Part shown: piece by piece, positions 1 through 8,645 of the stretch
How the letters are laid out: every line of letters begins with the position of its first letter
How positions within the stretch are numbered: the first letter of the stretch is position 1
Assembly: GCA_002469605.1 (NCBI GenBank)
Contig: DKMV01000102.1
Coordinates: 1 to 22,238 of the forward strand
DNA: 22,238 bases
Direction: 5' to 3'
DNA from: Leclercia sp. UBA7405
GTDB lineage: Bacteria > Pseudomonadota > Gammaproteobacteria > Enterobacterales > Enterobacteriaceae
Program-made: the position numbers and the translations under genes
Notes under the pieces: model-generated
The model's input: the letters and a program-made list of their open reading frames with translations, nothing else
What the model was told of the DNA's origin: nothing
Databases searched by the model: none

Positions 1-296
1 TCGACGATCAGCACGTCTTTACCGCGGATATCTTCATCCAGATCTTTGAGGATTTTCACATCGCGGGTAGTGGACATGCCGCTGCCGTAGCTGGAGGCGG
101 TCATAAAATCGACTTCATGGGGAACCTGAACTTCACGGCACAGGTCGGCCATAAACATGAAGGAGCCACGTAGCAGACCCACCAGCACCATATCAGAACC
201 GCTATCCTGGTAACGTTTATTAATTTCACGGCCCAGTTCGGCGATACGCGCTTTAATTTCCGCTTCCGGGATCATCACTTCAACAGTATGTTTCAT
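1..296 (-). CDS. hpt: Hypoxanthine phosphoribosyltransferase (5' part, cut by window edge)
   Basis: Purine salvage enzyme of the cytoplasm: transfers phosphoribose from PRPP to hypoxanthine (and guanine) to give IMP or GMP. The minus-strand reading begins [18 protein letters not shown] and continues through [20 protein letters not shown] and [15 protein letters not shown] to [10 protein letters not shown] at the edge. That is the first 98 or so residues of a family about 178 residues long in E. coli. The PRPP-binding acidic loop (EDIIDSG type) would begin just beyond the edge. Start is the ATG at 296-294; its ribosome site is weak. It is divergent from gcd, as in E. coli. Identification rests on near-identity to the remembered E. 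coli protein. Confidence 0.96.
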   Translation of the reverse strand, partial: MKHTVEVMIPEAEIKARIAELGREINKRYQDSGSDMVLVGLLRGSFMFMADLCREVQVPHEVDFMTASSYGSGMSTTRDVKILKDLDEDIRGKDVLIV

Positions 297-373
297 ATTA
301 CTAACCGATTGATTGTAAAACACATCTCTCAACGCGGATAAACCTGCGTCCGGCATTGATTCACAAGCGAGTC

Positions 374-382
374 ATTATATCA
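374..382 (-). promoter_or_regulatory. Extended -10 promoter for hpt
   Basis: On the minus strand the sequence reads TGATATAAT, a perfect -10 hexamer (TATAAT, 379 down to 374) preceded by the TGn extension, about 78 nt before the hpt start codon. No good -35 hexamer is seen 16-18 bp upstream, which fits an extended -10 or activator-dependent promoter. The CRP site at 426-441 is centred about 65 bp upstream of the expected start of transcription. The promoter is inferred from sequence only. Confidence 0.6.
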
Positions 383-422
383 GCAAATGAATTTTCCTGG
401 CGTATGAGTTAAGAAAAGCAAT

Positions 423-444
423 ATTTGTGATTCCGATCACACTT
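423..444. promoter_or_regulatory. CRP (cAMP receptor protein) site between hpt and gcd
   Basis: A perfect core TGTGA-N6-TCACA spans 426-441, inside a 22-bp site at 423-444. It is centred at 433.5, overlapping the probable -35 region of gcd and lying about 65 bp upstream of the likely hpt transcription start. Such geometry would activate hpt and repress gcd. From family knowledge, E. coli hpt and gcd are oppositely controlled by cAMP-CRP. The site is seen directly; its action here is inferred. Confidence 0.85.
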
Positions 445-459
445 GTTAATACCTATAAT
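431..459 (+). promoter_or_regulatory. Probable gcd promoter
   Basis: A perfect -10 hexamer TATAAT is at 454-459. The best -35 at 17-bp spacing is TTCCGA (431-436), only 3 of 6 matches, and it lies inside the CRP site. This gives a leader of about 37 nt before the gcd ATG. Occlusion of the -35 by CRP would explain repression. Confidence 0.55.
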
Positions 460-502
460 TAATTGCTATCAAAAAATTAACGAATCTAAAGAGTAACTTT
501 CT

Positions 503-2893
503 ATGGCTGAAACAAAAACTCAACGGCGGCGTCTGCTCGTGACGCTGACAGCGTTGTTCGCGGCTTTCTGCGCGCTCTATCTGCTGATCGGCGGCGTCTG
601 GCTGGTTGCGATTGGCGGTTCCTGGTATTACCCCATCGCGGGTCTGGTTATGCTTGCGGTAACCGTCCTGCTCTGGCGGAGTAAACGTTCTGCGCTGTGG
701 GTTTACGCCGCGCTGCTGCTGGCAACCATGATCTGGGGCGTGTGGGAGGTCGGCTTCGACTTCTGGGCGCTGACCCCGCGTAGCGATATTCTGGTCTTCT
801 TTGGCATCTGGCTGATCCTGCCGTTCGTCTGGCGTCGCCTGCTGGTGCCTTCTAACGGTGCGGTAGCTGCACTGCTGGTCGCCCTGCTGATCAGCGGCGG
901 TATGCTGACCTGGGCCGGCTTTAACGATCCGCAGGAAGTGAAGGGCACGCTTCGCGCCGATTCCACCCCTGCCGCGCCAATCTCCCAGGTTGCCGACGCC
1001 GACTGGCCGGCCTATGGCCGCAACCAGGAGGGCCAGCGCTACTCCCCGCTGAAGCAGATTAACGCCGATAACGTTAAAAATCTGAAAGAAGCCTGGGTGT
1101 TCCGCACCGGTGACCTGAAAAAAGAGAACGACTCCGGCGAAGTGACCAATGAAGTCACGCCGATCAAAGTGGGCAACATGCTCTACCTCTGTACTGCACA
1201 CCAGCGTCTGTTCGCTCTGGATGCAGCAACCGGTAAAGAGAAGTGGCACTTCGATCCGCAGCTCAACTCTACCCCCTCTTTCCAGCATGTGACCTGTCGT
1301 GGCGTCTCTTACCACGAAGCGACCGCTGACAACGCCAGCCCGGAATCCGTTGCTGACTGCCCGCGCCGCATCATCCTGCCGGTGAACGATGGTCGCCTGT
1401 TCGCCCTGAATGCCGAAACCGGCAAACTGTGCGAATCCTTTGCTAATAAAGGTGTCCTGAATCTGCAGACCAATATGCCGGACCAAACTCCGGGTCTGTA
1501 TGAGCCAACCTCCCCGCCGATCATCACCGATAAAACGATTGTGATTGCCGGGTCGGTAACCGATAACTTCTCTACCCGCGAGACCTCCGGCGTAATCCGT
1601 GGTTTTGATGTGAATACCGGTAAACTGCTGTGGGCCTTCGATCCGGGCGCGAAAGATCCTAACGCTATCCCGTCGGACGAGCACACCTTTACCTTTAACT
1701 CCCCGAACTCCTGGGCACCGGCCGCGTATGACGCGAAGCTGGACCTCGTCTATCTGCCGATGGGCGTCTCTACGCCGGATATCTGGGGCGGTCACCGTAC
1801 CCCTGAGCAGGAGCGTTATGCCAGCGCTATCGTGGCGCTGAATGCGACCACCGGTAAACTGGCGTGGAGCTACCAGACCGTTCATCACGATCTGTGGGAT
1901 ATGGATATGCCGTCCCAGCCGACGCTGGCGGACATTACCGTGAACGGCAAAACCGTGCCGGTGATCTACGCTCCGGCTAAAACCGGCAACATCTTTGTGC
2001 TGGATCGCAGCAACGGTAAGCTGGTTGTACCGGCGCCGGAAAAACCGGTTCCGCAGGGTGCGGCCAAAGGCGACTACGTCACCAAAACCCAGCCGTTCTC
2101 TGACCTGAGCTTCCGTCCGAAGAAAGATCTGAGCGGTGCGGACATGTGGGGCGCCACCATGTTCGACCAGCTGGTGTGCCGCGTGATGTTCCATCAGCTG
2201 CGCTATGAAGGCATCTTCACCCCGCCGTCCGAACAGGGCACCCTGGTCTTCCCGGGTAACCTGGGGATGTTCGAGTGGGGCGGTATCTCCGTGGATCCAA
2301 ACCGTCAGGTGGCAATTGCTAACCCGATGGCCCTGCCGTTCGTCTCTAAGCTGATGCCGCGCGGTCCGGGTAACCCGATGGAGCAGCCGAAAGACGCGAA
2401 AGGCAGCGGTACCGAAGCCGGGATCCAGCCGCAGTACGGCGTCCCTTACGGCGTGACTCTGAACCCGTTCCTGTCGCCGTTTGGCCTGCCGTGTAAACAG
2501 CCTGCATGGGGTTACATCTCCGCGCTGGATCTGAAAACCAACGAGGTGGTCTGGAAGAAACGTATCGGTACGCCGCAGGACAGCCTGCCGTTCCCGATGC
2601 CGGTTCCTTTACCGTTCAACCTGGGTATGCCGATGCTGGGTGGCCCGATCTCTACCGCCGGTAACGTCCTGTTCATTGGGGCAACCGCAGATAACTACCT
2701 GCGCGCATACAACATGAGCAACGGTGAGAAACTGTGGCAAGGCCGTCTGCCGGCTGGTGGACAGGCAACGCCAATGACCTATGAAGTGAATGGCAAGCAG
2801 TTCGTTGTCATCTCGGCGGGTGGTCACGGTTCGTTTGGTACGAAGATGGGTGATTATATCGTCGCCTACGCGCTGCCGGACGAGGCTAAGTAA
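503..2893 (+). CDS. gcd: Membrane-bound PQQ-dependent glucose dehydrogenase
   Basis: Oxidises D-glucose to gluconolactone on the periplasmic face of the inner membrane and passes electrons to ubiquinone. It needs pyrroloquinoline quinone (PQQ). The 796 residues equal the E. coli length. Residues 1-145 or so hold about five hydrophobic membrane segments, and the rest is the PQQ beta-propeller with repeated tryptophan-docking strands. His262, Asp466 (in HHDLWDMDMP, catalytic) and Lys493 (in APAKTGNIF, PQQ contact) fall at exactly the E. coli positions. The start ATG follows an AAAGAG ribosome site. No PQQ synthesis genes are seen in the window, so whether the enzyme is active holo-protein depends on genes elsewhere or on PQQ from outside. 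A long minus-strand open frame inside it is a shadow. Confidence 0.98.
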   Translation: MAETKTQRRRLLVTLTALFAAFCALYLLIGGVWLVAIGGSWYYPIAGLVMLAVTVLLWRSKRSALWVYAALLLATMIWGVWEVGFDFWALTPRSDILVFFGIWLILPFVWRRLLVPSNGAVAALLVALLISGGMLTWAGFNDPQEVKGTLRADSTPAAPISQVADADWPAYGRNQEGQRYSPLKQINADNVKNLKEAWVFRTGDLKKENDSGEVTNEVTPIKVGNMLYLCTAHQRLFALDAATGKEKWHFDPQLNSTPSFQHVTCRGVSYHEATADNASPESVADCPRRIILPVNDGRLFALNAETGKLCESFANKGVLNLQTNMPDQTPGLYEPTSPPIITDKTIVIAGSVTDNFSTRETSGVIRGFDVNTGKLLWAFDPGAKDPNAIPSDEHTFTFNSPNSWAPAAYDAKLDLVYLPMGVSTPDIWGGHRTPEQERYASAIVALNATTGKLAWSYQTVHHDLWDMDMPSQPTLADITVNGKTVPVIYAPAKTGNIFVLDRSNGKLVVPAPEKPVPQGAAKGDYVTKTQPFSDLSFRPKKDLSGADMWGATMFDQLVCRVMFHQLRYEGIFTPPSEQGTLVFPGNLGMFEWGGISVDPNRQVAIANPMALPFVSKLMPRGPGNPMEQPKDAKGSGTEAGIQPQYGVPYGVTLNPFLSPFGLPCKQPAWGYISALDLKTNEVVWKKRIGTPQDSLPFPMPVPLPFNLGMPMLGGPISTAGNVLFIGATADNYLRAYNMSNGEKLWQGRLPAGGQATPMTYEVNGKQFVVISAGGHGSFGTKMGDYIVAYALPDEAK

Positions 2894-2897
2894 AAGT

Positions 2898-2924
2898 AAA
2901 AAGGCAACGAAAGTTGCCTTTTTT
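2898..2924. terminator. Rho-independent terminator after gcd (probably bidirectional)
   Basis: Five nucleotides after the gcd stop, AAAAAGGCAAC and GTTGCCTTTTT pair across a GAAA loop (2909-2912), ending in a run of T. The A-run on the left arm makes it usable for convergent cueO transcription as well. Confidence 0.88.
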
Positions 2925-2931
2925 AATGTCT

Positions 2932-2998
2932 GCTCCCTCTCCCTGTGGGAGAGGGAGCGGTACGGTGCCGTTTTTCTCCCTCTCACTAAAGTAGAGGG
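2932..2998. repeat. Palindromic repeat pair between convergent gcd and cueO
   Basis: Positions 2932-2958 form a perfect 12-bp stem (GCTCCCTCTCCC / GGGAGAGGGAGC) with a 3-nt loop. A second hairpin with CCCTCT / AGAGGG arms spans 2978-2998. The CCCTCTCCC core is shared with the better-preserved repeat at 11473-11565, so this looks like a degenerate copy of the same dispersed palindromic family. It lies wholly between the stops of gcd and cueO, the usual place for such elements. Confidence 0.65.
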
Positions 2999-3015
2999 CA
3001 TCCGCCCGCACGGCC

Positions 3016-4587
3016 TTAAACCGTGAACCCCAGCATCATCCCCGTATCTTCATGCTCGAGCAGGTGGCAGTGGGCCATATAGGCAAACTCCTTCGGCGCG
3101 GCGTGATCGAACTTCACCAGCACCTCGCTTACTCCCCCCTCCACGCGAACCGTATCTTTCCAGCCCGCGCGGTGTGCCGCTGGTGCTTTGCCGTTTTCCG
3201 ACAGAATGCGGAACTGGGTGCCGTGGATATGGAACGGATGCAGCATCATATCCCCCTCTCCCGAAATCACCCAGCGCTCATGCTTGCCTTTCGCGGCGGC
3301 AAACATCGGGGTATTCATATCAAAGCTCTGGCCGTTGATGCGGTTGGCGTTATGGAAATCAAAGCCGTGACCGCCGTGATCCATACCGCTCATCTTACCG
3401 TGGTCCATATTACTGTGGTCCATGTTGCCATGGTTCATATTACCGTGCTGCATGCCCGCCATCGCCTGTGCGCCATATTTCTTCATCAGCGCCTGCATCC
3501 CCATCATGTCGAGCATCGGATCCATCGACAGCTGGAGCTTACGCTGTGTCAGCCCCTCAAGCGACGGAAGCGCCGGCAGCGTGGTGAGTTTATCCGGTAG
3601 CGTGCCGGAGGCGGCAATGATCAGCGGCTGGATGCGCAGCACCGGGTGCGGTTTATCGAAGGGGGCAACGGCCATCCCCATCTGGCTCACCGGCAGCGTC
3701 ACCAGGTCAAAGGCCTTGCCGTCGCTGATATCCACCAGTACCTCGAAACGCTCCCCCATCAGCATCGGCAGCTCGGTGACCTTCACCGGCTCCGCCAGCA
3801 TGCCGCCGTCGCTGGCTATTACGTACAGCGGGCGCCCGTCGCTGGCGGCAAAGTTCAGGGAGCGGGCATTACAACCGTTGAGTAAACGCAGCCGCAGCCA
3901 GCCTTTTGGGGCGCTGTGTTGCGGATAAAGGGCGCCGTTAGCGAGTAAGGTGTCGCCAAACCAGCCCACGGCGGCGCTCATCACATCCAGCTGGTAATCA
4001 ATCTGCCCGTCGGCGGTAAATTTCTTGTCCTGCACAATAACCGGCACATCATCGATGCCCCACTGCTTCGGCAGGCGCAGCAGACGGCTCTCGTCGTCTT
4101 CAATCAACACCAGACCGCCTAACCCCATCGCCACCTGATGGCCGGTTTTGCCGTGCTGATGGGGGTGGAACCAGCAGGTCGCCGCCCGCTGCTGTGGAGT
4201 AAAGGTAACGGTGCGCTGGCCGCCGGGTTTAATCACGCCTTGCGGGCCGCCGTCCACCTCGCCCGGCACTTCCAGCCCGTGCCAGTGGAGCGTGGTCTCT
4301 TCCGCGAGGGTGTTATGAATAGTGACGGTGACGGGTTTTCCCTGGCGTAACTGCAGCGCCGGGCCAAGAAGATTGCCGTTATAGCCCCAGGTCGTAGCCT
4401 GATGTGGGCCAAACGCGGTTTTGCCCTGTTGCACCACCAGACGGATCTGGTTGCGGGCATCGGGGACGAGCAAATCGGGGATGGGTAAAGCGGGCCGATC
4501 GGCGGCAAAAGCCGCGCGGCTCCAGGCCGGTAACACACAGGCGGTGCCCAGCACGGCAGAATATTTTAAAAAATCACGGCGTTGCAT
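3016..4587 (-). CDS. cueO: Periplasmic multicopper oxidase CueO (copper efflux oxidase)
   Basis: Oxidises Cu(I) to the less toxic Cu(II) in the periplasm. The 523-residue protein opens MQRRDFLK, a Tat export signal, with likely cleavage after AFA near residue 28. Copper ligands are plain: HWHG, HPHQHG, HPFHIHG and the C-terminal [13 protein letters not shown] (His506, Cys507, His508, His512, Met517; each is 7 higher than in E. coli). A Met/His-rich loop with 13 methionines precedes the third group and accounts for the extra length. I chose the ATG at 4587-4585 because AAGGAA sits 6 nt upstream. The in-frame ATG at 4593 overlaps that ribosome site, and the one at 4626 lies inside the promoter. 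A CueR-type promoter lies upstream, and yacC is divergent. Confidence 0.97.
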   Translation of the reverse strand: MQRRDFLKYSAVLGTACVLPAWSRAAFAADRPALPIPDLLVPDARNQIRLVVQQGKTAFGPHQATTWGYNGNLLGPALQLRQGKPVTVTIHNTLAEETTLHWHGLEVPGEVDGGPQGVIKPGGQRTVTFTPQQRAATCWFHPHQHGKTGHQVAMGLGGLVLIEDDESRLLRLPKQWGIDDVPVIVQDKKFTADGQIDYQLDVMSAAVGWFGDTLLANGALYPQHSAPKGWLRLRLLNGCNARSLNFAASDGRPLYVIASDGGMLAEPVKVTELPMLMGERFEVLVDISDGKAFDLVTLPVSQMGMAVAPFDKPHPVLRIQPLIIAASGTLPDKLTTLPALPSLEGLTQRKLQLSMDPMLDMMGMQALMKKYGAQAMAGMQHGNMNHGNMDHSNMDHGKMSGMDHGGHGFDFHNANRINGQSFDMNTPMFAAAKGKHERWVISGEGDMMLHPFHIHGTQFRILSENGKAPAAHRAGWKDTVRVEGGVSEVLVKFDHAAPKEFAYMAHCHLLEHEDTGMMLGFTV

Positions 4588-4621
4588 GTTCATTTCCTTA
4601 TTTCCAGCAGACGGTCCTGAA

Positions 4622-4652
4622 AGCATAAACCCTCCCCTTAGCGGAAGGTCAA
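4622..4652 (-). promoter_or_regulatory. CueR-type copper-responsive promoter and operator of cueO
   Basis: On the minus strand a -35 TTGACC (4652-4647) and a -10 TATGCT (4627-4622) are separated by exactly 19 bp, the over-long spacer typical of MerR-family promoters. Inside it lies a near-perfect dyad, ACCTTCC / GGAGGGT (4629-4649), matching the layout of the E. coli cueO promoter. CueR with Cu(I) would underwind the spacer and switch on cueO. cueR itself is not in this window. Confidence 0.85.
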
Positions 4653-4732
4653 GAATGGCGTTAAGAATAAAGATCGTCGCACCGGCGTTAAGTGTGCTAA
4701 CGTTGAATTTCCGTGACGTATTGGTAGAAGCA

Positions 4733-5080
4733 ATGAAGACGTTTTTCCGAACAATTCTGTTCAGCAGCCTTATGATTAGTTGCGCAAACAGCTATGCGCT
4801 TAGTGAAAATGAAGCCGAAGATATGGCCGATCTGACAGCAGTATTTGTCTTTCTGAAAAATGATTGTGGCTACCAGAATTTACCCAACGGACAGATTCGT
4901 CGCGCGCTGGTTTTCTTTGCTCAGCAGAACCAGTGGGATTTAAGCAACTACGACAGCTTTGACATGAAGGCGCTCGGTGAAGACAGCTACCGCGATCTCA
5001 GCGGCATCGGCATTCCTACCGCAAAAAAATGCAAAGCGCTGGCCCGCGATTCGCTGAGCCTTCTCGCCTACGTAAAGTAA
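4733..5080 (+). CDS. yacC: YacC, small exported protein of the PulS/OutS-like family
   Basis: A 115-residue protein, the same length as E. coli YacC and very similar to it (MKTFFRT start, [27 protein letters not shown], ending SLLAYVK). Residues 1-21 form a signal peptide with likely cleavage at SYA|LS. A cysteine near residue 17 (MISC) is a poor lipobox, so lipoprotein status is uncertain. The family is related to type II secretion pilotins, but no secretion genes are nearby and the function is unknown. The start ATG at 4733 matches the E. coli start; upstream in-frame codons run through the cueO promoter and are not coding. A weak GGTAGAAG serves as ribosome site. Confidence 0.92.
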   Translation: MKTFFRTILFSSLMISCANSYALSENEAEDMADLTAVFVFLKNDCGYQNLPNGQIRRALVFFAQQNQWDLSNYDSFDMKALGEDSYRDLSGIGIPTAKKCKALARDSLSLLAYVK

Positions 5081-5109
5081 CCCTCCCGACGCCTCCCTGT
5101 TGAAACCAT

Positions 5110-5127
5110 GACCGTGCAACCACGGTC
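5110..5127 (+). other. Small hairpin between yacC and speE
   Basis: GACCGTG and CACGGTC form a 7-bp stem around CAAC. The following bases (GTTGTT) are a poor T-run, so it is at best a weak terminator for yacC. It overlaps the -35 of a possible speE promoter. Confidence 0.35.
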
Positions 5128-5142
5128 GTTGTTAGCTATGAT
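5114..5142 (+). promoter_or_regulatory. Possible speE promoter
   Basis: A TATGAT hexamer (5137-5142) lies 17 bp after GTGCAA (5114-5119, 3 of 6 matches), giving a leader of about 40 nt to the speE ATG. This is only a pattern match; transcription from upstream of yacC is an equally good explanation. Confidence 0.3.
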
Positions 5143-5187
5143 GTTGCGCCAGCTTTTCACAGGTGTTAACAAAGGAGGTATCCGCAT

Positions 5188-6057
5188 ATGGCCGAAAAAG
5201 AAGTGTGGCAGGAAACGCTACATGACCACTTTGGGCAGTATTTTGCCGTTGATAACGTGCTTTATCACGAAAAGACCGACCACCAGGATCTGATCATCTT
5301 TGAAAACGCCGCCTTTGGCCGCGTAATGGCGCTGGATGGTGTGGTGCAAACCACCGAGCGTGATGAGTTTATCTATCATGAAATGATGACCCACGTGCCG
5401 CTGCTGGCCCATGGCCACGCAAAGCAAGTGCTGATTATTGGCGGCGGCGACGGTGCCATGCTGCGTGAAGTGTCCCGACATAAGTCGGTTGAAAGCATCA
5501 CCATGGTAGAGATCGATGCGGGGGTGGTCTCTTTCTGCCGCCAGTATCTGCCGAATCACAATGCGGGCAGCTATGACGATCCGCGCTTTAATCTGGTTAT
5601 CGACGACGGCGTCAATTTTGTTAACCAGACTACCCAACGCTTCGACGTGATTATCTCCGACTGCACCGACCCCATCGGCCCCGGCGAAAGCCTGTTTACC
5701 TCGGCGTTTTACGAAGGGTGCAAACGCTGCCTGAAGCCGGGCGGGATCTTTGTAGCGCAGAACGGCGTCTGCTTCCTGCAGCAGGACGAGGCTATCGACA
5801 GCCATCGCAAGCTGAGCAACTACTTTGATGACGTCAGCTTCTATCAGGCGGCGATTCCGACCTACTACGGCGGCATAATGACCTTCGCCTGGGCGACCGA
5901 CAACGAAGCCCTGCGCCATCTCTCTACCGGCATCATTCAGGCCCGCTTCCACCAGGCCGGTTTGACCTGTCGTTATTACAATCCTGCCGTGCACACGGCG
6001 GCCTTCGCTTTACCGCAATATCTGCAGGACGCGCTGACATCTAAGGGGGTGAGCTAA
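5188..6057 (+). CDS. speE: Spermidine synthase (polyamine aminopropyltransferase)
   Basis: Transfers the aminopropyl group of decarboxylated S-adenosylmethionine to putrescine, giving spermidine and methylthioadenosine, in the cytoplasm. The 289 residues compare with 288 in E. coli. Visible are the nucleotide-binding [11 protein letters not shown], the acidic VEIDAGVV strand end, and [14 protein letters not shown], where Asp158 is the catalytic base, at the same number as in E. coli. A strong ribosome site, AAAGGAGG (5171-5178), precedes the ATG. speD begins one base after the speE stop, so the two form an operon and are probably translationally coupled. Confidence 0.98.
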   Translation: MAEKEVWQETLHDHFGQYFAVDNVLYHEKTDHQDLIIFENAAFGRVMALDGVVQTTERDEFIYHEMMTHVPLLAHGHAKQVLIIGGGDGAMLREVSRHKSVESITMVEIDAGVVSFCRQYLPNHNAGSYDDPRFNLVIDDGVNFVNQTTQRFDVIISDCTDPIGPGESLFTSAFYEGCKRCLKPGGIFVAQNGVCFLQQDEAIDSHRKLSNYFDDVSFYQAAIPTYYGGIMTFAWATDNEALRHLSTGIIQARFHQAGLTCRYYNPAVHTAAFALPQYLQDALTSKGVS

Positions 6058-6058
6058 A

Positions 6059-6853
6059 TTGAAAAAGCTTAAACTGCATGGCTTTAACAACCTGACCAAA
6101 AGCCTGAGTTTTTGTATTTACGATATCTGCTACGCAAAAACAGCGGAAGAGCGCGATGGTTATATCGCCTATATCGATGAACTCTATAACGCCAACCGAC
6201 TGACTGAGATCCTGTCAGAAACCTGCTCCATTATCGGCGCTAATATTCTCAACATCGCGCGCCAGGATTATGAACCTCAGGGCGCCAGCGTCACCATTCT
6301 GGTGAGCGAGGAGCCGGTAGATCCGCACCTGATCGACCAGACCGAACACCCGGGCCCGCTGCCGGAAACGGTGGTGGCCCATCTTGATAAGAGCCATATC
6401 TGCGTACACACCTATCCGGAAAGCCATCCCGAAGGCGGGCTTTGCACCTTCCGCGCCGATATTGAAGTCTCTACCTGCGGCGTGATTTCACCCTTAAAAG
6501 CCCTGAACTACCTGATTCATCAACTTGAATCGGATATCGTGACCATTGATTACCGCGTGCGCGGTTTTACCCGTGATATCAACGGCATGAAGCATTTTAT
6601 CGATCATGAAATTAATTCTATTCAGAACTTCATGTCCGATGATATGAAAGCGCTATATGACATGGTGGATGTGAACGTTTATCAGGAAAATATCTTCCAC
6701 ACCAAGATGCTGCTGAAGGATTTTGACCTCCGGCACTATATGTTCCACACCCGCCCGGAAGAGTTAAGCGAAGAAGAGCGTGCGGTCATTACCGACCTGC
6801 TCTGGAAAGAGATGCGTGAAATTTACTACGGCCGCAATATTCCGGCCGTGTAA
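6059..6853 (+). CDS. speD: S-adenosylmethionine decarboxylase proenzyme
   Basis: Decarboxylates S-adenosylmethionine to supply the aminopropyl donor used by SpeE. The 264 residues equal the E. coli proenzyme length. It is a pyruvoyl enzyme: self-cleavage is expected between Lys111 and Ser112 (in [13 protein letters not shown]), and Cys140 (in STCGVISP) is the catalytic cysteine; both fall at E. coli positions. The start is a rare TTG at 6059, as in E. coli, with AAGGGGGTGAG upstream inside the end of speE. The single-base gap after speE supports coupling. Confidence 0.98.
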   Translation: MKKLKLHGFNNLTKSLSFCIYDICYAKTAEERDGYIAYIDELYNANRLTEILSETCSIIGANILNIARQDYEPQGASVTILVSEEPVDPHLIDQTEHPGPLPETVVAHLDKSHICVHTYPESHPEGGLCTFRADIEVSTCGVISPLKALNYLIHQLESDIVTIDYRVRGFTRDINGMKHFIDHEINSIQNFMSDDMKALYDMVDVNVYQENIFHTKMLLKDFDLRHYMFHTRPEELSEEERAVITDLLWKEMREIYYGRNIPAV

Positions 6854-6862
6854 GCCTTCACT

Positions 6863-6886
6863 AAAAGCGCCCAGCCGGGCGCTTTT
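6863..6886. terminator. Bidirectional terminator between speD and the DeoR-family gene
   Basis: A perfect 10-bp palindrome, AAAAGCGCCC / GGGCGCTTTT with an AGCC loop. It follows the speD stop by 9 nt and reaches into the stop codon (6887-6885) of the convergent regulator gene, so it can serve both transcripts. Confidence 0.88.
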
Positions 6887-7652
6887 ACTCAGAGGGTACC
6901 GGGATGAGCGTAACGGCGAGCTGCTTTAGTTCGGCCTGCGCTTCTGGTGCCAGCCTGGTATCGGTAATAACCTCACTGAAGTGCGTCAGCGGTGCGACAT
7001 TAAACAGCGAGCGCGCACCATACTTACTGCTATCTGCCAGCAACACTTTGCGTTGCGCATTGGCAATAACCCCCTGCTTTAAACCGGCTTTTTCTTCCGT
7101 CGGCGTAGTCACGCCCGCGTCTGCGCTCCAGGAGTTACAACTCATAAAGGCGATGTCCGGATAGATGCTGCGCAACATTTTACGGCCAAACTCGCCGATA
7201 CAGGACTGGCTGCTGTCGTCAATGCGCCCACCTACGATCGTGACCTCTATTTGACGGAATTCAGACAGAAAAAGTGCGATATGCAGATCGACTGTGATCA
7301 CACGCAGCGGCAGATGCGTCAGACATTTCGCCAGCTCCAGCATGGTTGTACCAGCGTCGAGCACCACCGCGTCCCCAGCCTTTACCAGCGAAGCGGCATA
7401 ACGCGCGATAGCCCGCTTTTCGGCGGGAGAGCGCTGCTGTTTTTCATTAGTGGTAGGCTGGGCCGGTTCAAAACGTCGTAGGGCGACGCCGCCATGACTG
7501 CGGCTAATCACCCCCTGTTCGTCCAGTTTAATCAAATCACGGCGGATAGTGGCTGGCGAAGCCGCGATGGCATCCACCAACTGTTCAACCGTAACCAGCG
7601 TATGATTTTTCAAATACGCCACAATAAGATCCAGACGGTGTTGTCCTTTCAT
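6885..7652 (-). CDS. DeoR-family transcriptional regulator of the acid-sugar operon
   Basis: A 255-residue DNA-binding protein. The N-terminal helix-turn-helix spans about residues 18-55 ([36 protein letters not shown] in two runs), and the C-terminal sugar-phosphate-sensing DeoR domain shows the typical DAGTT, VVGG-like TIVGG and KVLLADSSK motifs. It is related to E. coli YgbI and to the regulator next to Salmonella pdxA2. It is the last gene of the operon, 9 bp after the pdxA2 stop and with no clear ribosome site, so translation is probably coupled. By context it should repress the operon and itself, with a phosphorylated pathway intermediate as inducer; that is inference. Confidence 0.92.
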   Translation of the reverse strand: MKGQHRLDLIVAYLKNHTLVTVEQLVDAIAASPATIRRDLIKLDEQGVISRSHGGVALRRFEPAQPTTNEKQQRSPAEKRAIARYAASLVKAGDAVVLDAGTTMLELAKCLTHLPLRVITVDLHIALFLSEFRQIEVTIVGGRIDDSSQSCIGEFGRKMLRSIYPDIAFMSCNSWSADAGVTTPTEEKAGLKQGVIANAQRKVLLADSSKYGARSLFNVAPLTHFSEVITDTRLAPEAQAELKQLAVTLIPVPSE

Positions 7653-7661
7653 GACAGGGAA

Positions 7662-8645
7662 TTACGCCAGTTGCATTGCCAGTTTGATCGAGATGGCCAT
7701 GCTCTCAGATTTTGCTTTTCCCGTCCAGGCGATATCAAACGCCGTACCATGATCGGCCGAGGTCCGAATAAACGGCAGGCCGGCGGTAATATTCACCCCG
7801 TCATAGAAGCCAAGCAGTTTCAATGGAATGTGTCCCTGATCGTGATACATGGCCACCACCATGTCGTACTGCCCCTCATACGCCTGCAAAAAGACGGTAT
7901 CCGGCGGACAAGGGCCAAAGACGTTTTTACCCCGGGCTTTAGCGTGTTCAATCGCGGGGGTGACAATCTTTATCTCCTCGTCGCCAAACAGACCATTCTC
8001 ACCCGCGTGCGGGTTAACGCCTGCGACCGCGATCCGCGGATGCTGATAACCAACGCGTTTTAAGAAGGCATCGGCAATATTAATTACCGTCTCAATACGT
8101 TGCTCGTTCAGCGTGTCGAGAAACTTGCGCAGGGCGATATGGGTTGAAACATGGATCACCTTCAGCTTGTCTGTATAAAGCACCATCGCATAGTCGCGGC
8201 TGTCGGTGAGGGTTGCCAGCAGTTCGGTATGGCCGGGGAAATTGTGTCCTGCCAGATGCATTGCCTCTTTATTGAGCGGCGCGGTGGCAATAGCATGGAC
8301 ATCGCCCTTCAGGGCCAGGCTGGTCGCGCGCTTCACGCAGCGGTAGGCCAGATCGCCTGCCTGGGCCTGAACTTTGCCCGCCTGTAGCGTCTCAGGAGCC
8401 GCAAGGGGCTCGTCAATTACGTGAATAACCCCCGGCTGATACTGTGCGTCAGCAACTTCGTGGATGGCGCTGAACCGCACATCCTGTGCCAGCCCCTGCT
8501 CCTGAAGCCGTTCCAGCGTTTTCAGGCAGCCCACCACCACGACAGGTGCGCCGTTAAGTTCATCCTCTTTCAGAGCTTTAACAATAATTTCCGGCCCGAT
8601 CCCAGCCGGATCGCCCATGGTGATCGCAATTGTTTTAGTTACCAC
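7662..8645 (-). CDS. pdxA2: 4-phospho-D-threonate 3-dehydrogenase (PdxA2)
   Basis: Oxidises 4-phospho-D-threonate with NAD; the product loses CO2 to give dihydroxyacetone phosphate. The 327 residues equal the remembered Salmonella PdxA2 length. PdxA-family motifs are present: ITMGDPAGIGPE at the start, the metal-binding histidine regions HVSTHIALRKF and YHDQGHIPLK, then GVNPHAGENG and TSADHGTAFDIA. The vitamin B6 gene pdxA is a paralogue; operon context argues for the acid-sugar role. The start is GTG at 8645-8643, chosen for GAGGAG 7 nt upstream and for family length. It overlaps the end of dtnK by 11 bp. Open frame further upstream to 8816 is inside dtnK and is not coding. Confidence 0.93.
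   Translation of the reverse strand: MVTKTIAITMGDPAGIGPEIIVKALKEDELNGAPVVVVGCLKTLERLQEQGLAQDVRFSAIHEVADAQYQPGVIHVIDEPLAAPETLQAGKVQAQAGDLAYRCVKRATSLALKGDVHAIATAPLNKEAMHLAGHNFPGHTELLATLTDSRDYAMVLYTDKLKVIHVSTHIALRKFLDTLNEQRIETVINIADAFLKRVGYQHPRIAVAGVNPHAGENGLFGDEEIKIVTPAIEHAKARGKNVFGPCPPDTVFLQAYEGQYDMVVAMYHDQGHIPLKLLGFYDGVNITAGLPFIRTSADHGTAFDIAWTGKAKSESMAISIKLAMQLA

Noticed and set aside
446..2194. 582-residue open frame on the minus strand opposite gcd
   Set aside because: Basic, low-complexity shadow produced by codon use of gcd; it has no ribosome site or family motif, and gcd is intact with active-site residues in place.
4588..4626. Longer cueO start at 4626
   Set aside because: It would start inside the CueR promoter -10 and puts 13 extra residues before the Tat signal; the AAGGAA site fits the ATG at 4587.
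4421..4732. Upstream extension of the yacC reading frame
   Set aside because: The open frame continues through the cueO promoter and start of cueO on the other strand; the signal peptide starts at the ATG at 4733.
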